From NCBI RefSeq assembly GCF_031877795.1, contig NC_133946.1, forward strand, positions 11,135,144 to 11,199,143: a DNA stretch of 64,000 nucleotides, in the 5' to 3' direction. The notes beneath the pieces are model-generated. The model worked only from the letters and a program-made list of their open reading frames with translations, ran no database searches and was not told the origin of the DNA. The DNA comes from Strix aluco (lineage: Eukaryota > Chordata > Aves > Strigiformes > Strigidae). Positions 1-10,681 of this stretch are shown in pieces (the first letter of the stretch is position 1; each line of letters opens with the position of its first letter). The translations under genes were made by a program, and so were the position numbers.

Positions 1-2788
1 GCCTCAAACTTTATTTCACTTTGCAGTCACCATCCTGTAGGAAGAAATTTCTCTGAATTATTCCAGGCTTTTTTTCTCACAGGAAGCATGAATCATGTTT
101 TTATTGATTTATAACTTCTTTTCACTGATAAACATGTATTTTTCTTGCAAAATTATTGACCTTATCCCTAAACTCCAATAAAATTCCTCACTGTTACCTG
201 CCAGGTATTTATTACAGTTAAGCTGCTGGGGTGGGAGGGAACATTTTGGAAGAGTAAGTGTATTTTGAAATTTGCTTGCCCAAAAAAAAGGTAAGATAAA
301 AGTCTTGAAAAAATACAGTGCATTTGTTTCTGACTTAAAAAGTGAAAAAGCTGGTGGGAGTCGGGATTTCAAGCTATACCTTTGAATATCCAGGGGAATC
401 CCTCCCTAGACTGCACACTTCAGCATTCATCTTCACTTAAAGGAATGAAGTGTGGGCAATATAACTAAAACTACACAATGAACTATGCTGAGACTGCCCA
501 GTGTTAAGGACAATTTCTGCACAGTGATAGTGTCAAGGGGGGCTGCTGTTCATTTTTAAGTGGTGTTTTACATTCATCTTAAGTGCCATTTACTTAAGTG
601 GTGAGACAAATGGAATTACACCCAGAGATATGCATCAGTGTCCCGCATCCAAACACCCAGCTCAGGCTAAAGCACACCATGAAAACCAAATGGCGTATTT
701 CGTTTAAAAATTAAGCATGTGTCTAGTTTCCATAGTTGAAAGACAATCCCGAACACATAATCTATGGGTAGTTGATAGCTGTCTGGGTCTGAAAAAAAAG
801 CCAAAACCCAGCAGTTCTGCAAATTACAGCTCATTGAAGGGGAGATAGAAATGGCCACAACACTGAGGAGGGACCAGCAATCCTTTATCTTTACCTGGCA
901 GGCACGTAAGAGAAAAAGCACCCGAATTTCTGCTCGTACTAATTAATTCCAAAGGACATTTGTTGTTTCTTGTGTGCACACTCATAAGCATTTGTGATTA
1001 GGTGCAATTCTGCAACTTCCTTGCAAAATCTGGTGAAATTCAGGTTGGATGGATGAGTTCAGCGTAGGGTCTTCCTCCTCGCACACTTGATTTTGGTTGC
1101 CCCTTGCCTGTTGATGCCACTCGGACACCTTCAGGAGGTGTGATGAGTTACCGACCCACCTGCCTTGTCTGCAGCAGGGAAACGCTGCAGCAGGAAAATA
1201 TCTTTCCCTTAGCTGTTGTGAGTAGAGTAGGAATTAGTTTATAGTTGGAAAGTAGATGGTGAACAGTCTCTTTTCTGTGCTCTGGCAAACAACAGCGAGA
1301 GGGGAGACGTTGTCTTAGGTCTGAGGGAAAAGTGGCTTCCAGCTGCAGCTGAACGTAGGAGCCAGAATCGATATAATTAAATGCTAAAGAACCTGGCAAG
1401 ACAGAGACTTTTGATATCAGATAGTTTCTTTCTTTTAAAACCCTCACCACACATTGTTTACTTCCTTCTATTTTGGTGGATATTTTTGCTTATGCTATAC
1501 ATAATAGAGTCACAGAACCACAGAAAGCCCAGGTTGGACCTTGGAAGATCATCTGGTCCGACCTTTCATGGGAAAGGGAGCCTAGATGAGAAATATAATA
1601 TGTAGGGCTCATTGCTGCTTGATGAATTACCCCACTCTGGGTGTCCTTATTGCTTCTTGTTTTTAATTAAGTTTCCAGAGCGGAGACAATTAAAATGCTC
1701 AAAGGTTTACCCAGACTTGGTGTTACGCTCCTAAAAGAGGTCTGGGTTGCCATAGTCTTGTGTGTGGTGGATCCAACTCAGTGAACTTCCAAGAGGAACT
1801 TCAGTCTAAAGTGCAGGGGAGGCAGAATCATAAACTGCAATATGAGAAACAGGCTTGTTTTTTGGAAACACTTTTTCTACTAAGAGCATCATTGAATTAT
1901 TTTGCTTCAATCTTTGCAGAGAAGGAATCTACAAAATGTAGAAACCCATGGCTGTAGACACAAACTTCCCGCACAAAATACATAATAGATGTCCTCTCCG
2001 TAAGTGGTTCTGACAACTCAAAAATCAAGCAACTTTTTTTGGCAGGAAGAGCTGGAAATGTGCCTCTTCGCCCTGTGCCTCAGGTGCAGTTAGACCAGTC
2101 TGAATGTTTTGGAAAGAGAAAACTGGATGCCCTGGAGATCATTCAAAACCTGGCCTGTATTGACCTGAGCATTTACAACTATATTCATATAACCTAGACT
2201 TATCTATCTAAAAATTAGTTACGAAACCTTAAGCTTTAGATATCTTATCTAGCTTTATCCTTTAGGTAATAGGACAGATATCTCAGAGCAGTGCCTAACA
2301 TAGATGAGATAAATGCTGGTTTTTCCTGTAAAAAAAAAAAAAAAATGTATTTCATGAATTAATTTCATTAAATTGCCTGTACTTGTACAGGAAAGATTCA
2401 TTGCCCTTTAAAGATAAGGGAGCAAGGCCCTGAAAATAAAGTGAGGTCATAAGGCAGGTTTTAAGCTATAAACTGGGAGATGCTCATGACTGTGGAAGAG
2501 CATTTTAACAGGGGTATCAAGGAACCTGGAGCTAACATCCAGCGTATATCTGAAAAGACCAAGAGAGGGGAACAAAAGTTACACATAATAAAGTACAGAA
2601 GACTAATCAGAGTGTCTATGGTATCTGGTGACTGGCACAAGCCAGTAGTAGAAAGAAAGAAAGACTTGGAAATGTTACCAAACAAATCTGGAAGCCTAAG
2701 TAATGGAGTGGGGAAACAAAAATCCTCGGTTCAAGTGAAGCTATGGTGTCCTCTGTCACAAAACCAGCAGATAATTATCATGCCAAAG
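1..2788. other. AT-rich intergenic DNA with no gene seen
   Basis: No exon or gene-like reading frame is recognisable here on either strand. The stretch is AT-rich, with a poly-A run near 2331-2345 and one short CR1 LINE tail near 1507-1596 that is listed separately. It flanks the olfactory receptor cluster and may hold unrecognised noncoding 5' exons or regulatory elements. Confidence 0.5.
1507..1596 (-). mobile_element. CR1 LINE 3'-end fragment
   Basis: The plus strand reads like the reverse complement of a CR1 3' tail: a doubled cacagaa-type octamer, then the typical cccaggttggacc and gatcatctggtcc blocks. Only about 90 bp are present, as expected for heavily 5'-truncated CR1 copies. No coding part remains. 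The element reads toward the minus strand. Its exact borders are uncertain. Confidence 0.7.
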
Positions 2789-3718
2789 CTACTTCCACAT
2801 GACAAACTCCTTCAGGGCATTCTTCACCTCCCTGTTCCTGAGGCTGTAGATCAGGGGGTTCAGCATGGGCACCACCAGCGAGTAAAACACAGCAAAGATC
2901 TTGTCCGTGCTCAGGGTGGTGCTGGCCTTTGGTCGGAAGTTCAGGGCAAGGATAGACCCGTGGAAGATGGTGACTCCGGCCAGATGGGAGGTGCAAGTAG
3001 AGAAGGCTTTGTGCCGGCCCTTAGCAGAGCTGATCTTTGAGACAGCAGAGAGGATGAAGGTGTAGGAGACCAGGATGGCTGAGATGGTCACCATCTCCAC
3101 CAGTCCTGCGAGGCCAAATATCAGCTGCCTGTTGAAGTGTGTGTCAGAGCAGGAGAGCGCTAGAACAGGCACGATGTTGCAGTAGAAATGGTCAACCTTG
3201 GCTGGCTGGCAGAAAGGCAGGCTGAAGGTGAAGTCCGTGTGCACCAAAGAGTGTAACAAGCCAAGCACGTACGAACTGGTCACCAGCAGGATGCAGACCC
3301 TGGGAGACATGATGGATGGGTAAAGCAAAGGGCAGCAGATGGCCACGTAGCGGTCATATGCCATTGCAGCCAGAAGGAAGCACTCGGTGGTCCCAAAACC
3401 TATAAAAAAAAAGAGCTGGGCGGCGCAGCCGGCTAGAGAGATTGTTTTCTTCTCCATCAGAAGGTTCATTAATGTCCTTGGTGCCACCACTGATGAGTAG
3501 CAAGCATCTAGGAGAGATAAATTGCTAAGAAAAAAGTACATGGGTGATTGAAGCTGACTGCTGCTCCTGATCAACACAACCATGCCCAGGTTCCCTGCCA
3601 GTGTGATGAAGTAAATGAGGAGAAACAGGACAAATAAAGGTGTTTGTAGTCGTGGGTTGTCTGTCAGTCCCACGAGAGTCAACTCCGTAACTTGCTCGGT
3701 TTGATTTTCCTCAGCCAT
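2789..3718 (-). CDS. Intact class II olfactory receptor, 309 aa
   Basis: Single-exon seven-transmembrane odorant receptor acting at the olfactory cilium through G-alpha-olf. Starting at the Met of MAEENQTEQ, the frame shows an N-glycosylation site (NQT), the TM1 GN motif ([11 protein letters not shown]), [18 protein letters not shown] in TM2, [10 protein letters not shown] at the end of TM3, the SY motif in TM5, [10 protein letters not shown] in TM6 and [12 protein letters not shown] in TM7. ECL2 has its three usual cysteines. I chose this internal Met, five codons into a slightly longer frame, because OR N-termini begin just before the NxT site and a cttacag acceptor-like sequence lies just upstream. 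It sits directly downstream of a broken OR on the same strand, which suggests local duplication. The tetrapod OR5/8/9-like group seems likely, but I cannot name an orthologue. Confidence 0.93.
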   Translation of the reverse strand: MAEENQTEQVTELTLVGLTDNPRLQTPLFVLFLLIYFITLAGNLGMVVLIRSSSQLQSPMYFFLSNLSLLDACYSSVVAPRTLMNLLMEKKTISLAGCAAQLFFFIGFGTTECFLLAAMAYDRYVAICCPLLYPSIMSPRVCILLVTSSYVLGLLHSLVHTDFTFSLPFCQPAKVDHFYCNIVPVLALSCSDTHFNRQLIFGLAGLVEMVTISAILVSYTFILSAVSKISSAKGRHKAFSTCTSHLAGVTIFHGSILALNFRPKASTTLSTDKIFAVFYSLVVPMLNPLIYSLRNREVKNALKEFVMWK

Positions 3719-3792
3719 CTTCTTCAAAAGCACTGTAAGTTATGTTCATAGAGCCATAATAAAAATAATAAATTAATGGAGAGACTCAGCAC

Positions 3793-4246
3793 CTAAAAAG
3801 ACCAACAATCCCCAACAAGCCACCGGCATGTCCATCCACCCATGATGGCAGGGTACAGGAGGTGCTTGCAGATGACCACACACCTGTCGTAGGCCATCAC
3901 GTCCAGCAAGAGGCACTCAGTGACCCCCAAAACAATGAAGCAGCAGAGCTGGGCTGTGCACACCGAGAAGCTGATAATTTTCTCCTCCATCAAGATATGC
4001 ACCAGCATTTTGGGGAGGATGACAGAGGAATAGCAGGCATCAACAAAAGCCAAGTGGCCAAGGAAATAGTACATGGGCATGTGAAGGTGAAGATCGGTCC
4101 TATTAATATAATTATCCCAAAGTTCCCAAGAGGGTCACTGTGTACATGGCCAGGAAAGCCAAGAAAAGGGGGACCTGGAGATCCAGGTGGGTGGTCAGCT
4201 CCAAGAGAACGAACTCATGCACATCAGTGTGATTGACAGGTGTCAT
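3793..4246 (-). pseudogene. Olfactory receptor pseudogene, frameshifted and 3'-truncated
   Basis: The N-terminal part ([19 protein letters not shown] through TM1 GTLG) lies in one frame. TM2 to TM4 (PMYYFLGHLAFVDACYSS ... LLLDVMAYDRCVVICKHLLYP) continue in another, so a single-base frame change lies near 4095-4112. The sequence stops being OR-like soon after the TM4 start (CRWLVGDCWSF, then stop), so ECL2, TM5, TM6 and TM7 are absent. The DRY-equivalent motif reads DRC. About 75 bp separate this remnant from the intact receptor at 2789-3718, which has the same orientation. Most likely this is a deleted tandem duplicate whose 3' half was lost. Confidence 0.9.
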
Positions 4247-7200
4247 TCTTTCTAACACATTCAACCTGTGGGAGACAAGTAAAGTGATAGACAATTATTT
4301 GGGCAGCTCAGCAGGACCCTCAGCTTCCTCAGTGTCACCAAAGGGAGACAGAGCCCATCCTATCCAAGGGTCATAAAATGTCAGCTGGACTCTGGATATC
4401 TGTCGGAGGAACCAAGCCTCTGTCCAGAGGCTTTGAAAGGATCCTGAAACCAAAACCTACTTGTCAAGCTGAACAGTGAGAGTTCCCACCTGGGTTTAGC
4501 ATTTCATCTCCTACACAGGTTCCTATTTGTGCCTTCCTGGGGACACTTAACACAGGAGGAAGGTCAATACACTGGGCATTTCTTAGTAATAAACTTTTTT
4601 TTTTTTTAAATTAAGATATTTAATGCACCTTTTTTTTCCTTAGTAAATAACAGGTACATTTTGAAAATAATCTGTCTTTTAAAAATAAACCAACATGGAA
4701 CAATTCAACTCGCAGAAACACTTTTTCTGTTAACTTTCATTTCCCTTTGCAAAACAAAGCAGAGCAAAATTGTACACATTTTTCTTTTAAAGCTGATACG
4801 AACACACAGTTTTCAGTATACACAGTCTTGACAGCCCCATAGGAAAGGAAAATCATGCTGGCACAGTGGTGACGGGGAAACTAACTTGGAAGTCGAGCCA
4901 AGGTCATACAAGCCAACACAGGAGCTGAGCAGGGCAGGGAGAGGAGGTAACGCAGCCTGTGCTGCAGGTAGAGAACACCCTCTTGCCTTGGCCATCAGGG
5001 CCATCCCTTGCCGTTACAGAGGCACCTATGAAAAGATCAAACACAACATGTCTCCTTGCTTTACATCATCTAAACTTTCAAGCAGAAGAGTCCTCTCCCA
5101 TGTAGGATTCCTTCTGCTCTTCTGTCTTGTTGCTATAAATGAGATATCTTACACCTCTGGTCCTTTCTTTCCTCTCTCTCACTACCTTCAAGTCCATAAG
5201 ATAAAAAGAAAGGGGTGCTTACTTTAGTCCCATGATGTCCCTTCATGTCGCACCGTTTCAGAGAAGGTCCAGGGCTGAGGACTGGCCAGAACAGAGATGC
5301 CCTCACCTTAGACATGACTTCTCCAACAAAACTCAGATCTTTGGTGCAGATCCATGCAGCTCCTTCAGCACCTGGGATGAGTTTGGCTGCTGCTCCAGAC
5401 GATGACCAAGGTCATAATTCGTCTACAAACAAACGTTGAGAGTGAATTTTAGAACTCTTTTCTTAAAAGTCGCACCAAGGATGATTTGCTGCTGCACCTT
5501 CCAGAGGGCAGACAAGCCCCCTCTGTACTTTCTAGTGTTCAAGTGGTATTTATACTCGTTCCTGTGACCTTGGAGGCATTCGAGTCCATGGTGAATAGAA
5601 GCCTGACAACAAGCAAAATCCACCTGGAATATAAGTTTCTTCATCTCCAGGCTCACTAATGAAGCCCAAGAACAATTTGCTTTAAATATCTGGACTTAAG
5701 AAAATGTCTTGCCCCCTCTCCCATGCTGAGGAGAGGTAGCGGATGAAAAGTGAATGTCTACATGATTCACCAAAAGCAAATCCCAACTTTTTTCTGCAGT
5801 TACTCCTCATTACTATTTAACTTTCTCAAGTGTCTTTCCTAGTGACACTTAAGCTGGATTTCAGCAACCAAAGACATTTTTTGCAACTATTTCCTGCTGT
5901 CATGATCTCCCCTTGTTACCACCGTCTTGCTCCAAAAGCCACCTCAAATGTTGATCTTTGTCTTTGCTGGCTTTGGTAAGACAGTAATTGTCCCTCTACT
6001 AAATTTTTTCACGGTTTGGTGTTTTTTTACTTTTGCTATGAGCATTGATAAGAAGAACAAGGCAATATCAATCACCTAAACTCAAATCAATACCAGAACT
6101 GCAGTCTTACCTAAACAAAATTCTTTTCACTGAGATCTGTCCATGGGGTCCAAGTGCCATGACATGTATTATCTACAATACTGTGGTCTTGATTTAAGGA
6201 TTCACAAAACACTTTTCTACCTGCTTTCTCAAAGAGATTTAGTTTACAGAGCTGGTGGTCCCTCTGTATTAGTTTGTTTGACTTTCAGAACCTCCAACAG
6301 CTGCATTTCAGGGACCACTTATTTCCGCTGTTATTAGCGGGTCTGTCCATATGTGTATTTGTTTGACAATGAAAATTCAGAGCTGTTATAAACCCCCTCA
6401 GACAAACTCTGCTTATACCCAGGCTGCCTGGTGACAAGCTCTCCCCATCACTTCACAACTGGTGTCAATGGCCCCATGGCTAAGAGGGATGCCTTCATCT
6501 AGTGAAATATATGAATATTTAAAGAAAGGCAGCAATTATTTTCAAAATTTCTCACAAGTAGGTCTTCTATTAAGTTCCAAGACAGACTTTTTCTTCAATG
6601 TTATTTTTTCCTAATGAGATTTGGGGCCAAAACCCTCGGCAGGCTGTGTACAGCCACTGCAGCCATTACATCTCTCTGAGATACAGGCAGCACTTAGGAG
6701 CAGTTGAACATGACCAGCTGGTAATTTCCCCTTCTGAAGTCACTCTGCCTTTATCTGGCAGCAAACTCACCAAAGACCTACCTGATCCCATATTCCCAGT
6801 TTACATAAATGCCACTGGGTCCCTAGCTTTCCACCAGAATTTGAGTCTAGGAGGACAAGAGTAGCATTTTCTGTCCAGTGTCCAAGGTAATGTCAAAAGT
6901 AGGAAAAGTATCATCAGCTTAAAATATTACAAAGTCTGCCAGATTGTGTCTGTATTCTTGCTTTTACTCCCTATTCTTATTCTGTTCATTAAATCTTAGT
7001 CACTCGGAAAACATACAAAAACACAATCTGTGCTCAAGTGTGCAACAATGCCAAAAATCCTCTAATGAATTTTAATTTAAAGGAATGCAGAAAGCAAAAC
7101 CTACAAAAAAAAAGAAAAGAAAAAAAATAAGCTACTGAGAGTCTGTGTGGCTTCTTTCCCTAAGATACCTAGCAGTTTTGGGTCTCTAGCTCCTAAAAAT

Positions 7201-7869
7201 TTGTCCTGAGAGTAAGAGAGAAGACACCCAAATTCATAAACAGAGTTGTGATTAGGCTGGGACAAATCTTTCACCTCCGGAAACCAGCTGGTCTGCATGG
7301 GTTAACAGCAGCACACAGCTCCCTCATAAGCTGTGCTTGAAGTTTCATTTCATTCCACCAAAATCTATGCAATTTCAACACTGACTTGATGAGCACTGAA
7401 CTGCTCAAAGGGCGAAAAAAAAAAATGAAAAAGGTGAGATGTGAAATGAATCATTCGATGGCATCAGCATGTGGTGCACGGTCTGGTGCTCGTCACCAAG
7501 GCCAGTCCCCTGGATCAGCGTGGGATTTCTCATTGTGCATCCCAGCCTGCAGGAATCCAGAAAGAAATACCAAAATGAAATTGAAAACAACATTTTTTGA
7601 GAAATGAAAAGCTAATTATGGGGTTGTATTGTGGGTTTTTTTTCTTTTTCCAGACCATTTATAGCTACCTCAGTGCTTTTATTTAACATACCAGCTGTTG
7701 AGTTTGAGCATGATTTAGCTCAATGTTGTCTTATACAGGTGTAGACTTCTTCATCTGATCATGCTCCACCCTGTTGCCAGGTGCTCTAGGAAGCAATTCA
7801 TCTTGTTCCAAAATAAGTATCCCAAATAGCTTATCCAAATATTGCATAAAAGTTCCCACTTCTCCCCAT
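4247..7869. other. Intergenic DNA with no gene seen
   Basis: AT-rich sequence without a recognisable exon, RNA gene or long conserved frame. There are T-rich runs around 4597-4640 and A-rich runs around 7106-7130. Short open frames present here look random and have no family resemblance I can name. Confidence 0.5.
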
Positions 7870-8020
7870 TAACTGCAGACTTCAAGTTCTTGCACCAGGA
7901 AAAATGGTGTCTGTTGTCTACACCCTGGTCACCCCCATGCTGAGCTCCCCCAATCCACAGCCTGAGGAACACCAAGGTGGAGGATGCTCTGGGGAGACTC
8001 CTAAGAAGGCTTCTTGTTTC
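7870..8020 (+). pseudogene. Olfactory receptor C-terminal relic
   Basis: The plus strand contains a decayed TM7 region. Around 7905-7950 it reads KMVSVVYTLVTPMLS, matching the usual [15 protein letters not shown]. After a frame change it continues as IHSLRNTKVEDALGRLLRRLL, matching [17 protein letters not shown]. The preceding bases (cagacttcaagttct) resemble the common RPSSS segment. No upstream TM1-TM6 sequence is visible. It therefore marks a dead OR on the opposite strand from the nearest intact gene. Confidence 0.8.
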
Positions 8021-9745
8021 CTCCCAGATGCAGACTGGTGAAAAGATATAATCAACTAAATTCAAGTAACTTGGATGTTCTTGAGATTGCACTTTTGTTC
8101 TGCAGCTGTAGTGATGAAAATAATGAGCAGGTAACATGGAGAGCCATGAAAACTCCAAAAAGTCTCTTTCTGGGGTGCAGGGAGTAACTCAGGGGGTCTC
8201 AGGGGGATGCACAACTGTGCAGCAATATTTTGTTCGGTGCAAAGGCCATAGTGAATAGCTGAAATACACACCTCGGGGACTGGGTCCTTAAGGAAACACG
8301 GAACGAAGCAACAGATAAATACCCCCAGCCACACGCCACAGGCAGTGCCAGGACAGGCAAGGACATACCTGCTTGCTCTGCCCTGTGAGATGAGCTGGTG
8401 CAGGGATGTCATGCAGAGAGCATCACCGCACTTTTGTTCTCATGATCTCTAAACTTGTGATCCCATCAGCGCTTGCTGGACAAGACCATGAGTAAGTATT
8501 TCAGGGCAAAAACAGCCAACAAAGGATATGGTGTCACAGATAGACAAAAAGACAAACCTTCAAGCGGATTAATTTTCCTTTTCTTTGTCTCCTCATCTCT
8601 CTGCCTATCCCTTGTGTTACCTGATGACAAATATTAGAATCAACATATGAGACCAGATGAGAAAACCATCAAGCTCACTGCAACACTAGGGGTGCTTGGA
8701 GAGGGTTTCACAAACCTGGTTGGAGCACAGGGAAAGTTGCAAGGAAGCAGCAGGACACAGCTCATGTTCCGGTCTCCCTATGGAAGTGTCTATCACTTTC
8801 ATTGGCTATGAAAGAGCTTAAATAATTAGTTTTTGGACTGACAATGTCAGGTGAAATGAATTACAACTTCAGTAGATGCAGGTGTGTCTGTTCTCAGGTG
8901 GGTAAGCAGATGCACACACTAAATTACTGCTGCTTTCAGTACAATAATGTTCCTAAAAAGAGATCTTCCCAGATACACACATTTGTAATTATGACTTTTA
9001 AGGCATACATCCAACCATTCAATGTTTGCTCATGGGAAACAGAAAACTTAACGAGATGGTGCTTTTACTGGTATGACTCAGGAAAACAAATGTAATGACA
9101 CTGTGTTGGTTTGTACCAGATGGCAAGTCTACAGGCATTTGTCTTCAATGTGCACCTCCAGTTTCTCCATATATAGTTCAAATTAAGCAGTCTCAGTGTA
9201 CGAGTAATTTAATGCAACACCAAGACTGAGATTTCACATTCACAAAAGTCAGGGAATACACAGTCAGCAAATACCTACAGAGATACATGTATACATATGT
9301 ACATGTATATACCCACCCATATTTTCATAGCCTGTTTCCTGTAAATATTTTATTCAGAATTTAATGCATTATATGCAATTTATAGAAATTGTTTGTGTGC
9401 ATACCCGTATGCACTGCACCATGTACAGTGTACGTACGTTCACGGCAAGTGCAGCTTTCAAAGTGATTCAAAGTAACGCAAACACCAAACCTTTATTTGA
9501 CATAAAATAGCACAACCAAAATCATAACAGTGCAGCCCTTCTCAATACAAAATTTACTCTGCTTTTTTTCTTTTGTCTCTGTGTCTCTGTGTGTGTGTGT
9601 GTGTGTGTGTAGCTGCGTTTTGGTACAGAGAACAATGCCAGCAACATGGAAGCCCTTCTCTTAGTCGGTGTCTCCAGACCCTGCACTGCAAATACCAAAT
9701 AGCCACCGTGATCCGTGTCTCCAGGTCAGTGCCTTTCACCTGCCC
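8021..9745. other. Intergenic DNA with no gene seen
   Basis: No recognisable coding sequence. It contains ATGTA-type alternating runs near 9281-9320 and a TG microsatellite just before the next OR. The sequence immediately upstream of the OR start (tctccag at 9717-9723) could be the acceptor of a 5' UTR intron, as is common in OR genes. Confidence 0.4.
9578..9610. repeat. TG dinucleotide microsatellite
   Basis: A tgtctctg-rich stretch passes into about eleven uninterrupted TG units. It lies about 140 bp upstream of the start codon of the OR at 9746 and is probably length-polymorphic. Confidence 0.9.
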
Positions 9746-10681
9746 ATGGAAGAGAGGAACCGCAGTTTGGTCACTAGCTTCATCCTCCTGGGGTTCACTA
9801 CTGACCCGAAGCTGCAGCTTCTCTTGTTCATAGTGTTCACTTTAGCCTATGTCACCACCCTCATGAGCAACATCACCCTCATCGTGGTGATACGCCGTAG
9901 CTCACAGCTCCATACTCCAATGTACTTCTTCATTGGGAACTTGTCCTTCCTGGATCTCTGGTATTCCTCCGTCTACACCCCCAAGGTCCTGCTGAACTGC
10001 GTCTCCGAGGACAAGAGCATCTCCTTCGCTGGGTGTGCTGCTCAGTTCTTTGTCTCTGGTGGCTTGGCCTACACCGAGTGCTACCTGCTAGCGGCAATGG
10101 CCTACGACCGGTATGCAGCCATCTCCAACCCACTGCTCTACACTTCTGCCATGTCCCAGAAGCTGTGCATGGGGATGGTGGCTGCTTCCTACCTCAGCGG
10201 CTTTGCCAACTCCACCCTCATTACCAGCCGCACGTTTGCCCTCAGCTTTTGCGACGCCAATGTCATCGATGACTTCTTCTGCGACCTGCCCCCTCTGGTG
10301 AAGCTCTCTTGTGATGTGACAGACAGCTACCAGATGCTTCTGTATTTCATCCTGACCTCCAACGTCATCCTCCCCTCTGTGCTCATCCTCATGTCCTATG
10401 CCTCCATCCTGGCTGCCATCCTGAAGATGCGCTCGGCCAAGGGGCAGCACAAAGCCTTCTCCACCTGTGCCGCCCACCTCACCACAGTCACCCTTTACTA
10501 TGGCTCCATCCTCTTCATTTACACTCGGCCCAGCTCCACCTACGTCCTGGAGAGGGACAAGGTGATCTCTGTGTTTTACACAGTGGTGATGCCCATGCTG
10601 AACCCCTTCATCTACAGCCTGAGGAACCAGGAGGTGAAGGAGGCACTGAAGAGACTAGTGAAGAGACAGACAGCTTCTTAA
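9746..10681 (+). CDS. Intact class II olfactory receptor, 311 aa
   Basis: Single-exon odorant receptor, the only intact one here on the plus strand. From MEERNRSLVTSFILLGFTTDPKLQ it shows an NRS glycosylation site, LMSNITLIVVI in TM1, PMYFFIGNLSFLDLWYSS in TM2, [26 protein letters not shown] around TM3, a three-cysteine ECL2 (SFCDANVIDDFFCDLPPLVKLSCDV), SYASILAAILKMRSAKGQHKAFSTC through TM5-TM6 and [12 protein letters not shown] in TM7. The Cys normally following the DRY-like motif (AIC) is Ser (AIS), a variant known in the OR9/OR5-like group. The open frame starts 26 codons earlier, but that extension has no OR character, so the Met before NRS is preferred. Confidence 0.93.
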   Translation: MEERNRSLVTSFILLGFTTDPKLQLLLFIVFTLAYVTTLMSNITLIVVIRRSSQLHTPMYFFIGNLSFLDLWYSSVYTPKVLLNCVSEDKSISFAGCAAQFFVSGGLAYTECYLLAAMAYDRYAAISNPLLYTSAMSQKLCMGMVAASYLSGFANSTLITSRTFALSFCDANVIDDFFCDLPPLVKLSCDVTDSYQMLLYFILTSNVILPSVLILMSYASILAAILKMRSAKGQHKAFSTCAAHLTTVTLYYGSILFIYTRPSSTYVLERDKVISVFYTVVMPMLNPFIYSLRNQEVKEALKRLVKRQTAS

